From NCBI GenBank assembly GCA_002762705.1, contig PCVE01000095.1, positions 3,246 through 10,311 of the forward strand: a stretch of DNA of 7,066 nt, given 5' to 3'. Below, in pieces: positions 1-5,529 of this stretch. The notes under the pieces are model-generated. The model was given only the letters and a program-made list of their open reading frames with translations. It did no database searches and was not told where the DNA came from. A program made the translations under genes and the position numbers. This DNA comes from Candidatus Woesearchaeota archaeon CG11_big_fil_rev_8_21_14_0_20_43_8 (GTDB lineage Archaea; Nanobdellota; Nanobdellia; Woesearchaeales; CG08-08-20-14). Within the stretch, counting starts at the first letter, position 1, and each line of letters begins with the position of its first letter.

Positions 1-873
1 GCTGATCGGATTCTTCGCCGCAGACACAGAAGTCATAGGGCTGCATGAACATAATATGCTATCTTTTTTCAGATCATGCCTAAATAACCCACGCTCTGAC
101 ATCATGACCATGACCTTCCATACATCAGACATGCCAATCTGCAGTGCACCTTTCTTTCCTACCAGATTCAACGTGAGATGTCTTTTTTTTGGGATAAGGA
201 TAGCATAATCTACATCTTTCATGTTCTGGACAGGCAACACATGGATCTCATCCCGTCGGGTATCAGGATGCAGAACATCTTCTTTTAGTTCAACGAGTCT
301 CGTCCAGAGTGTATCGGGCCGCTTGTAACCTGTTCTTTCAAGCTGTTTCAATATCGGGCTATTGACGCCTGTCGCGACTATGACAAGATCATGTCGATAC
401 TCTTTTCCACCGCAGGAAAGCGACCAGCCTTGGTCATGATGCAACGAAGAGACATATCTTCTTTTCAGACTGACATCTTTCCGTCTCAATGCCTCATCTA
501 GAAGCAATTGGTCAAAACTATGGGCTGATGCGTCGACTGGTCCCTTCGCTCTGTTCACTGTGAATATGTTTGGATCATTTTTAGAGAGCAGGATGGATTC
601 GCAGCCGAGATACAGCCTATAGCCAGCGACCTTGCATTGGATGGTCTTGGTCATATCGATGCCGATATCATTTAGTTCCTGATGTAGATTGTTTGAGATG
701 ACGCCTGCGCACAGATTGCAGTTGCATTGCCCCTTTTTCTTGAAATCCTTTCCTTCGTAAAGAGTGATCTCGAACGTCTTTCTTTTTCTTTTCGCATAAT
801 CGCTAAGGAATATAGCAGCAAGACTGCCTGCCGGACCAGCACCGATTATCGCCACTCTGACTATAGATCCCAT
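1..873 (-). CDS. FAD-dependent oxidoreductase, geranylgeranyl-reductase-like, partial (C-terminus off window)
   Basis: I translated the reverse strand from the ATG at 873; the frame stays open for 291 codons to the window edge, so the C-terminus is missing. Residues 11-16 form the dinucleotide-binding GxGxxG loop (GAGPAG) after a beta strand, and Glu40 closes the second strand (ITLYE), as expected for FAD ribose binding. A Cys-rich segment at 50-60 (QCNCNLCAGVIS region, Cys50/52/55) sits where geranylgeranyl reductases have their C..G.S motif. Residues 163-169 (LVIVATG) are the second FAD-contact strand. These features fit the PHBH-fold flavoprotein group that includes archaeal geranylgeranyl reductases, which saturate isoprenoid lipid chains. 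The substrate cannot be assigned from sequence alone, and a general NAD(P)/FAD-dependent oxidoreductase is the safe name. The start is supported by a TATA box about 27 bases upstream, implying a leaderless mRNA. It is divergent from the lipoprotein gene at 955. Confidence 0.85.
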   Translation of the reverse strand, partial: MGSIVRVAIIGAGPAGSLAAIFLSDYAKRKRKTFEITLYEGKDFKKKGQCNCNLCAGVISNNLHQELNDIGIDMTKTIQCKVAGYRLYLGCESILLSKNDPNIFTVNRAKGPVDASAHSFDQLLLDEALRRKDVSLKRRYVSSLHHDQGWSLSCGGKEYRHDLVIVATGVNSPILKQLERTGYKRPDTLWTRLVELKEDVLHPDTRRDEIHVLPVQNMKDVDYAILIPKKRHLTLNLVGKKGALQIGMSDVWKVMVMMSERGLFRHDLKKDSILCSCSPMTSVSAAKNPIS

Positions 874-895
874 AGAAGAGATGAATGGCTTTTGA

Positions 896-905
896 TTATA
901 TAAAG
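896..905 (-). promoter_or_regulatory. TATA box for the flavoprotein gene (leaderless)
   Basis: Read on the minus strand this is CTTTATATAA, close to the archaeal TATA consensus. Its centre is about 27 bases before the ATG at 873, so transcription should begin at or within a few bases of the start codon. No Shine-Dalgarno sequence lies between them, consistent with a leaderless transcript. A bacterial reading (TATAAT as a -10 box) is possible but no good -35 element is spaced correctly. Confidence 0.65.
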
Positions 906-922
906 GCATCCTGAACCAAAAG

Positions 923-931
923 AAATATAAT
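923..931 (+). promoter_or_regulatory. TATA box for the first lipoprotein gene (leaderless)
   Basis: AAATATAAT is preceded by purine-rich CCAAAAG, which could act as a BRE. The centre lies about 28 bases before the ATG at 955, placing the transcript start at the start codon. No ribosome-binding site precedes the ATG. This spacing favours the ATG at 955 over the in-frame ATGs at 967 and 979. It forms a back-to-back pair with the minus-strand TATA box at 896-905. Confidence 0.6.
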
Positions 932-954
932 GGCATGTACTCTAAAAAGTATCT

Positions 955-1905
955 ATGGCCAGCATTATGCCCCCAAAAATGAGATCCTATGCCATTCTGA
1001 TCATATGCCTATTAGCCATATCTCTTCTTGGTTGCGACATGACATCAAGCAGCAGACAGAGCGCTGATTATTACAAAGGCACAAAGGGGATAGTTATGTC
1101 GTTTATGGATGGTCTTCCACCAGATAGACTATTTGAAGGAGATCCTTTGCAGGCAGTCATCGAGCTACAGAATACTGGGGCATATCCAGAGAAAGGCGCG
1201 CCAGAAGGCAAATTATATATAAGCGGTTTTGATTCAAATGCGATCAATGGCTATTGGGATAATTATGCGGATTTTCCAAGCGATCTGCCAGGAAAAACAC
1301 CGATAAATCCAACTGGCGGACGTGAGATGAAAAAATATTATGATCGCGAAGTCAGGGTGCCTTTTGACAATGAAAAATATTCCACGACAATACAGGTAAC
1401 TTCATGCTACAAGTATAGGACACTGGCGACACCAACAGTCTGCATCGATCCTGAACCAGGAAACAGGATACCTGATAAGCCATGCAAATCGAGCATCGTC
1501 ACATTGTCAGGAGGGCAAGGAGCACCTGTCGCCGTCACTAAGATCGAACCAAGGACAAGCAGCGATGGTATCTATTTCACGATATATATACAGAATGTCG
1601 GTAATGGCAAACTGATAGCATCTGATAAATACAGTAAATGCCCATATGAACTGGATTACAATGATATAAATAAAGTGCTTGTCAGGGCTGAGCTTCCCTT
1701 TGACAAAGCCCCAGAATGCACACCAGACGGCACAAGCTATAGACCCGTAGTACTTACAAACAGCGGTTCTGGAGCAATCACTTGTAGATTCAATAACCCT
1801 GGAGGAGATGCATATACGACCACTTTGAAGATCCAGCTTGATTATGTATATTCAGAATCAATCAAGAAGAACCTAGAAATAGTCAATCTGGACTATCTGC
1901 AGTAA
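955..1905 (+). CDS. predicted secreted lipoprotein, six-cysteine paralogue 1
   Basis: The 316-residue product starts with a short basic stretch (K8, R10), a hydrophobic core at 12-25 and a lipobox LLGC ending at Cys27, so it is predicted to be exported and lipid-anchored on the outer face of the membrane. A linker (28-40) leads to the motif GTKGIVMSF..GLPPDRLF at 42-60, then an Asn-Thr-Gly turn typical of beta-sandwich domains. Six further cysteines (151, 163, 177, 229, 255, 277) match one for one those of the next gene. GAP at 189-191 and IQLDY at 293-297 are also shared. The content is strand-rich, suggesting two Ig-like domains with three possible disulfides. The lipobox is of bacterial type; archaeal lipoprotein processing is less well understood, so anchoring is inferred. 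An alternative start at 979 would give a shorter signal peptide. The molecular function is unknown; a surface-binding or structural role is possible. Confidence 0.82.
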   Translation: MASIMPPKMRSYAILIICLLAISLLGCDMTSSSRQSADYYKGTKGIVMSFMDGLPPDRLFEGDPLQAVIELQNTGAYPEKGAPEGKLYISGFDSNAINGYWDNYADFPSDLPGKTPINPTGGREMKKYYDREVRVPFDNEKYSTTIQVTSCYKYRTLATPTVCIDPEPGNRIPDKPCKSSIVTLSGGQGAPVAVTKIEPRTSSDGIYFTIYIQNVGNGKLIASDKYSKCPYELDYNDINKVLVRAELPFDKAPECTPDGTSYRPVVLTNSGSGAITCRFNNPGGDAYTTTLKIQLDYVYSESIKKNLEIVNLDYLQ

Positions 1906-1926
1906 GAAAGCTGTTTTGTCGATAAA

Positions 1927-1940
1927 TTTATATAAATATA
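1927..1940 (+). promoter_or_regulatory. TATA box for the second lipoprotein gene
   Basis: TTTATATAAATATA is a strong archaeal-type TATA element. A start about 26 bases after its centre would fall near 1958-1962 and leave a leader of about 40 bases carrying the Shine-Dalgarno sequence at 1985-1990. A weaker second candidate, ATTTAAATA at about 1964-1972, lies closer to the gene. The second lipoprotein therefore probably has its own promoter, although read-through from the first gene is possible because no clear terminator separates them. Confidence 0.6.
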
Positions 1941-1984
1941 AGGCTTCCAAGACATTATATCATATTTAAATAAGCTCTTAAAAA

Positions 1985-1990
1985 GGAGGT
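1985..1990 (+). promoter_or_regulatory. strong Shine-Dalgarno site for the second lipoprotein gene
   Basis: GGAGGT lies nine bases before the ATG at 2000 and is a perfect match to the pyrimidine-rich 16S rRNA tail. It fixes the start codon. It contrasts with the paralogue at 955, which has no such site. Confidence 0.8.
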
Positions 1991-1999
1991 TAGAGTCAA

Positions 2000-2956
2000 A
2001 TGAGAAGATTCATAGCATTGACAATAGCACTGATGATGTGCTTGATGATAATTTCTGGCTGTGATAGCAGCAAAAACACATCGGGGACTGCTTCTATTTC
2101 AAATCCATTCCTTGGCGGAACAACTGGGGTATTATTGGATTTCCAAGAAGGCATGCCACCAAAGGAAGTGTTTGATGCAGGAGAATATCCTTTCAGCGTG
2201 ACATTGAAGGTTGAGAATAGGGGAGAAGCAGATATCAAAAAAGAAGATATGGCTGTCTCATTGACAGGGATCAAGGCTTCTGACTTTGGTCTTACAGATG
2301 CTGATCTTTCTGTTAATCCTAGCGATAAGATGACACGAAGATTCAAAGACGCTAATGGAAATATAATAGAAGGCGCGACAGAATATGTGAACTTCGACAA
2401 CCTTAATTTCAAGGATACTCTTGCAGGAAACCAGGAATTCACGATCAGAGGAGAAGTCTGTTATAATTATCAGACAAAAGCAGTCTCAAAGATCTGCATC
2501 ACGAAGAATATCCTTGATACGACATACACAAAAGTATGCAGGGTAGATGAATCAAAGACTGTCTATAATTCAGGCGCTCCTGTCCAGATATCGAACTTCA
2601 AAGAGCTTCCTAGAGGAAAAGACAAGGTACAGTTCACATTCGATATAACACATTCAAGCAATAGCGATCTGTTCAAAGCAAGCAGTGGTTGTGACTACAA
2701 GTTCCAGAACGAGAACAAGATCTTTGTGACTGTCGACAGTGGTATGACCGGTCTTAAATGCACCGGCCTTACTGGCGGAAATGGCGCGACGACAGGAGAG
2801 ATCACATTGTACAACAGAAAAGCCACTGTGTCATGCACACAGGACGCAAGCAATGTCGCATCAGATTTCGAGAAGATCGTGAACATACAGCTTGATTACG
2901 AACTTAAGGATTACAAAGAGACAAAGGTCATCGTCAAGCACGGTGTCGATGAGTGA
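2000..2956 (+). CDS. predicted secreted lipoprotein, six-cysteine paralogue 2
   Basis: The 318-residue product has a compact signal peptide: Arg2-Arg3, a hydrophobic core at 4-18 and a lipobox ISGC ending at Cys21. After a Ser/Thr-rich linker comes GTTGVLLDF..GMPPKEVF at 40-58, the same motif as in the preceding gene. Cysteines 154, 166, 180, 231, 254 and 279 align with those of the paralogue; the spacing of the first three (12 and 14 residues) is identical. GAP (192-194) and IQLDY (296-300) are also shared, so the two proteins are homologous over their full length and arose by tandem duplication. Overall identity looks low outside these landmarks, so the duplication is old or selection has diversified the surface. 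Extracellular beta-sandwich structure with disulfides is inferred. No enzymatic motif is visible. Start is set by a strong ribosome-binding site. A T-rich tract follows the stop codon. Confidence 0.85.
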   Translation: MRRFIALTIALMMCLMIISGCDSSKNTSGTASISNPFLGGTTGVLLDFQEGMPPKEVFDAGEYPFSVTLKVENRGEADIKKEDMAVSLTGIKASDFGLTDADLSVNPSDKMTRRFKDANGNIIEGATEYVNFDNLNFKDTLAGNQEFTIRGEVCYNYQTKAVSKICITKNILDTTYTKVCRVDESKTVYNSGAPVQISNFKELPRGKDKVQFTFDITHSSNSDLFKASSGCDYKFQNENKIFVTVDSGMTGLKCTGLTGGNGATTGEITLYNRKATVSCTQDASNVASDFEKIVNIQLDYELKDYKETKVIVKHGVDE

Positions 2957-2963
2957 TCTTTAC

Positions 2964-2994
2964 TTTTTTATCTATTTTTCTTTCTTATCTTTTA
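2964..2994 (+). terminator. T-rich archaeal terminator after the lipoprotein pair
   Basis: Starting eight bases after the stop codon, the plus strand has runs of six and five T residues followed by further T-rich sequence and no clear hairpin. Oligo-T tracts of this kind are the usual intrinsic termination signal for archaeal RNA polymerase. The position between convergent transcription units fits. Confidence 0.6.
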
Positions 2995-3056
2995 GTAATT
3001 TGACATCAGATAGAATTTTCTTGATTGGTTCTGTAAGAATAATATAGATAGAAAAA

Positions 3057-3093
3057 AATCACTACCTGATCCGAATCGGATCAGCGAGTGATT
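3057..3093 (-). terminator. hairpin plus T-run ending the coiled-coil operon, overlapping the stop codon
   Basis: Arms CTGATCCGA (3066-3074) and TCGGATCAG (3076-3084) are perfectly complementary around one central base. After a two-by-two mismatch, outer arms AATCACT (3057-3063) and AGTGATT (3087-3093) extend the stem. On the minus strand the stem runs straight into seven T residues (3058-3052). The hairpin includes the last codons and the TGA stop (3083-3081) of the last operon gene. The form is that of a classical intrinsic terminator, less typical for archaea; it could also stabilise the mRNA 3' end. Confidence 0.65.
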
Positions 3094-4010
3094 ATCCTTG
3101 TGATCTTGTTCAGATAGACGATTATCTCTTTGATCTTGTTCTCGACCTTCTCCACTCTGTTTGTATTATCCACAAGCTCCACTTTCTTGTTGAGCATATA
3201 CAGAGTGTTCTTGTAGCTGTCAAGACTGTCATTGAGCATATCTACCTGCTTCTTCAGTTCCTTGTTGCTGTCTCTAAGGGCGCTGAATTCATCACGGACG
3301 CTCACTGTCTCATTGATCAGATTCGAATGCAATGATAATTTATCGAAGACGCTCGAAAGCTTTGTCCTATTCTCAGAATTGTCTTTGTGTATGCTTTCGA
3401 TCCTGCTGTCGAATTCTGCGATAGGAAGAGATTCCATTATGGAAGTCATCTTGTCAAGCCTGCTCTTCAGATAATCATTCTCGGATTTAAGACGTTCGAC
3501 CTCAGATTCGAATGCTGCGGACTTGCTTTTTTTATGAAGCTTCATCTTGATGCTCTGAAGCCGTTCGCTGAACTCTTCTTGATCTTTTTCTTCACGAGGT
3601 TTCGGCTTCATCTCTTCAGGCATCTCGACCTCTTCATCAGGCTGCTGCTCTATCGCTGCCATAGCAGATTCCTCATCCATAGGCATTTCTTCTGGTTCAT
3701 TATCCTCAAGAGGCTGCAACTCGCCGATATAATCTTCAGTTTGATCATCCTGAGCGAAATCTGGCTTTGGTGGCTCATCTATAACGTCCTGTCTTTGCGT
3801 TGAATCAAATTCTTCTGGCATCGGCGGAGCATCGATATCATTGGATGCTTCATTGAACGATTGTGACATACTTGATCTGGGACCGATTTTCACATCGCCG
3901 AATTTAGGCGGCTCATCGATATCCGACATATCACCCATCGGCGGAAATTTTGATGGCGCCTGAGGTGGCATTTCCCATTTCTTCTTCTTCAAAACATTGA
4001 ATAATCCCAT
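3081..4010 (-). CDS. coiled-coil protein with MGLF amphipathic N-terminus and DEPP motifs (third operon gene)
   Basis: I place the start at the ATG at 4010, not at the in-frame ATG at 4043, because the resulting MGLFNVLKKK matches the MGLFGFLKKK start of the preceding gene, GGTGAT lies three bases upstream, and the longer form would overlap the preceding gene. The 309-residue product has a short amphipathic basic N-terminus (1-11), then an acidic, Pro/Met-rich, probably disordered linker to about residue 140 containing IDEPPKF (31-37), IDAPPMP (59-65) and IDEPPKP (77-83). A helical block FSERLQSIKMKL (147-158) aligns with the neighbour. Residues about 165-305 are heptad-rich coiled coil, broken near LPIAEF (195-200). 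There is no signal peptide or transmembrane segment. A cytoplasmic, membrane-associated scaffold is inferred. I do not recognise the family; a distant link to archaellum accessory proteins FlaC/FlaD is conceivable but not shown by any motif I can see. Confidence 0.85.
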   Translation of the reverse strand: MGLFNVLKKKKWEMPPQAPSKFPPMGDMSDIDEPPKFGDVKIGPRSSMSQSFNEASNDIDAPPMPEEFDSTQRQDVIDEPPKPDFAQDDQTEDYIGELQPLEDNEPEEMPMDEESAMAAIEQQPDEEVEMPEEMKPKPREEKDQEEFSERLQSIKMKLHKKSKSAAFESEVERLKSENDYLKSRLDKMTSIMESLPIAEFDSRIESIHKDNSENRTKLSSVFDKLSLHSNLINETVSVRDEFSALRDSNKELKKQVDMLNDSLDSYKNTLYMLNKKVELVDNTNRVEKVENKIKEIIVYLNKITRIITR

Positions 4011-4013
4011 ATT

Positions 4014-4019
4014 ATCACC
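4014..4019 (-). promoter_or_regulatory. Shine-Dalgarno GGTGAT deciding the start at 4010
   Basis: The minus strand reads GGTGAT then AAT and ATG. GGTGAT is the 3' part of the archaeal consensus GGAGGTGAT, so a three-base gap is normal. It lies immediately after the stop codon (4023-4021) of the upstream gene, so ribosomes finishing that gene are placed to reinitiate here. Confidence 0.75.
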
Positions 4020-4020
4020 A

Positions 4021-4776
4021 TCACTCTGCAAGAGTCTCGACAATGGAAAGCATCTGGCTGATCTTCTTCTGATTCATCATCACCTGTTGCTGCATCGCAT
4101 TGATCTTATCATTGACTTCTGATTGATTCTTCATGTGGTTCTTTAGCTGGACAATCTCCTTTCTCAGATTATCTATCTCCTCGACAGCCCTCACATTGTT
4201 GCTTATCTCATCCACATGCGCAGTCAGTTCATCGATGCTGTTCTGCATCGAATTCATATGCTTCTGCTGCGAATCTATGTTCCTAAGGACAAGACCAAGA
4301 TCCCTGATCTGATCGACCATCTGGTTCAACCTGCTGTTGAAATCGTCTTTGAATGAAGAGAGCTCAGATTCAAGCTTCTCCTGGACAATATCATCTACAT
4401 TATCGACAGACTTCGATGTCTCAAGCCGCTTCTTGATAAGTTCTATCTTTGAGCTGAAATCATCCATCTCAGAAGAATCTTTCGGCTTCTTTTCCTCTTT
4501 CTTTGGCTTCTTGATCTCTTTTTTCTTCACCATCTTCTTAAGATCAGATTTTTTCTCTTCGATATGCTCTTCTATATCTTTTGGCTCTTCGATACTTTCA
4601 TCTTCAGACATAGGAGGTTCATCAGGCATGTCATCTGCCAAGGGCGGAAGATCTGGCTCATCGCTTCCGGACTGTTTTGTGAATTCCTGATTGAGCCTGT
4701 CGATCTCATCGATGACTTTGTCTTTGAATCTACCTTCTTGTGAATCCTTTTTCTTTAGAAAACCAAACAAACCCAT
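4021..4776 (-). CDS. coiled-coil protein with MGLF amphipathic N-terminus (second operon gene)
   Basis: The 251-residue product begins MGLFGFLKKK, an amphipathic basic segment that could insert into the inner membrane surface. Residues 22-33 are a short charged helix. An acidic linker follows with PDLPP (41-45) and PDEPP (51-55), then a Lys/Glu-rich charged stretch (71-100). FSSKIELIKKRL at 107-118 aligns with FSERLQSIKMKL of the next gene. Residues about 125-250 are almost continuous heptad-patterned coiled coil, without cysteine or enzymatic motifs. The shared N-terminus, acidic DxPP linker and helical block show that this gene and the next are paralogues. Its ATG is one base after the stop codon of the first operon gene and it ends ten bases before the start of the third, so the three are translated together. 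It probably forms homo- or hetero-oligomers with its neighbours. Function unknown. Confidence 0.85.
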   Translation of the reverse strand: MGLFGFLKKKDSQEGRFKDKVIDEIDRLNQEFTKQSGSDEPDLPPLADDMPDEPPMSEDESIEEPKDIEEHIEEKKSDLKKMVKKKEIKKPKKEEKKPKDSSEMDDFSSKIELIKKRLETSKSVDNVDDIVQEKLESELSSFKDDFNSRLNQMVDQIRDLGLVLRNIDSQQKHMNSMQNSIDELTAHVDEISNNVRAVEEIDNLRKEIVQLKNHMKNQSEVNDKINAMQQQVMMNQKKISQMLSIVETLAE

Positions 4777-4777
4777 T

Positions 4778-5440
4778 TTACATCACCACCTTTTTGGATA
4801 ATACTTCTAGTATCTCCATTATACGATCAGTCTTCTCGATATTGTCTTCGAGCTTGCTATTGAGCTCTGCTTGCACTTCGATCGCCTCGCAGAGCATCTC
4901 TTCTATTTCATCTATCTTTAATTTTATATCTATCACTTTTTTGTCCAAAATATTGAACTTGTTCTCTTTGACAAATTTTGATTCTGCCTGGTTGAAAGCG
5001 TCTTTTGTTGTCTGTTTCAATCTGACTAGATCTTCCTTTGACGCGAAGGCCTTATCTTTCAGGTCTTTCTTGATCTTTTCGACCTCGAATCTCAAATCCA
5101 TAGAAGATTTCATATGTTTTGCAGTCGTCTTTTTCAATTCTTCGTCATGTTTCTTCAGTTTATCAGCTGTCTTTGTGATCACTTGATGATTCTCGAGGTT
5201 ATCAAGAGTGTTTTTCAGTGAAGAGAGCTGTGTGATTATCTTGTCATTTAGAAGCTTTCCTGATTCATGGCCTGCGAGAAGCGCATGGATCTGCCTTCTG
5301 AGTTCTGTGTCGCCGCCGATATCGACATTCTTGATGTTCTCGAATTCATTGGCAATCTCTTTTAGAAGGTCTTTCTCGATATTCTGTTCAGAAGCAGCTT
5401 TCTTAGATTTTGATTTATGGTTCTTTTTTAGTGCCACCAT
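4778..5440 (-). CDS. basic-start coiled-coil protein (first operon gene)
   Basis: I choose the ATG at 5440, giving 220 residues beginning MVALKKNHKSKSKK; a TTG three codons earlier is less likely. The N-terminal 15 residues are strongly basic and could contact membrane lipids or nucleic acid. Residues about 20-215 are nearly all predicted helix with heptad patterning, interrupted by a Gly-containing stretch (VDIGGDTELR, about 39-48) and HALLAGHESGK (about 52-62). The final helix (about 185-217) has regular Ile/Leu spacing and ends SKKVVM. It lacks the MGLF start and DEPP linker of the two downstream genes, so it is a different partner rather than a clear third paralogue, although the C-terminal helices of all three look similar. 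It leads the operon, preceded by a TATA-like element. No family was recognised. A generic tropomyosin-like or SMC-like resemblance from coiled-coil composition would not be meaningful. Confidence 0.8.
   Translation of the reverse strand: MVALKKNHKSKSKKAASEQNIEKDLLKEIANEFENIKNVDIGGDTELRRQIHALLAGHESGKLLNDKIITQLSSLKNTLDNLENHQVITKTADKLKKHDEELKKTTAKHMKSSMDLRFEVEKIKKDLKDKAFASKEDLVRLKQTTKDAFNQAESKFVKENKFNILDKKVIDIKLKIDEIEEMLCEAIEVQAELNSKLEDNIEKTDRIMEILEVLSKKVVM
4782..4787 (-). promoter_or_regulatory. Shine-Dalgarno GGTGAT inside the end of the first operon gene
   Basis: GGTGAT lies five bases before the ATG at 4776 and within the last codons of the upstream gene, whose TAA (4780-4778) is separated from the ATG by one base. 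This arrangement indicates translational coupling. Confidence 0.75.
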
Positions 5441-5450
5441 TACTTCCAAA
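5441..5450 (-). repeat. direct repeat TTTGGAAGTA, copy next to the operon start codon
   Basis: The ten-base sequence TTTGGAAGTA abuts the ATG at 5440. An identical copy lies at 5500-5509 on the other side of the TATA-like element. The pair brackets the predicted promoter and leader, as a regulator site might, but two copies of ten bases could also be chance. Confidence 0.4.
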
Positions 5451-5482
5451 CCCCCAACTAAAGTAATACTGACAGCGGTCCT

Positions 5483-5495
5483 TTAAAATATTTTA
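5483..5495 (-). promoter_or_regulatory. TATA-like promoter of the coiled-coil operon
   Basis: The minus strand reads TAAAATATTTTAA. Its centre is about 49 bases before the ATG at 5440, predicting a transcript start near 5463 and a leader of about 22 bases that contains a G-rich patch (5455-5451) able to serve as a ribosome-binding site, ten bases before the ATG. The element is AT-rich and less canonical than the other TATA boxes in the window. Confidence 0.45.
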
Positions 5496-5499
5496 TCAC

Positions 5500-5509
5500 T
5501 ACTTCCAAA
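5500..5509 (-). repeat. direct repeat TTTGGAAGTA, copy upstream of the operon TATA element
   Basis: Identical to the copy at 5441-5450, 59 bases away in the same orientation. It sits just upstream of the TATA-like element, where an activator or a BRE-related site would be expected. Significance is uncertain. Confidence 0.4.
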
Positions 5510-5529
5510 TGGTTTACTGGAGAAGTACA

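Noticed and set aside
1906..1926. Possible terminator after the first lipoprotein gene
   Set aside because: Only a run of four T residues and no hairpin; too weak to annotate.
1996..2442. Minus-strand open frame of 148 codons opposite the second lipoprotein gene
   Set aside because: It lies wholly antisense to a gene with signal peptide, lipobox and strong ribosome-binding site, and its translation shows no recognisable domain.
3066..3084. Palindrome as a transcription-factor operator or insertion end
   Set aside because: Its place at a stop codon, the extended outer stem and the adjoining T-run are better explained by termination; no target-site duplication or transposase is present.
4337..5186. 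Plus-strand Ser/Phe/Ile-rich open frames opposite the coiled-coil genes
   Set aside because: Their composition is what the reverse complement of Lys/Glu/Asp-rich coiled-coil codons produces; no convincing starts or domains.
3081..5440. Assignment of the coiled-coil trio to the archaellum accessory proteins FlaC/FlaD/FlaE
   Set aside because: Coiled-coil content alone is not evidence, and no archaellin, FlaI, FlaJ or FlaH gene is in the window. Kept only as a hypothesis to test.
5447..5449. TTG as the start of the first operon gene
   Set aside because: An ATG three codons later is available at better spacing from the G-rich patch, and the extra residues add nothing recognisable.
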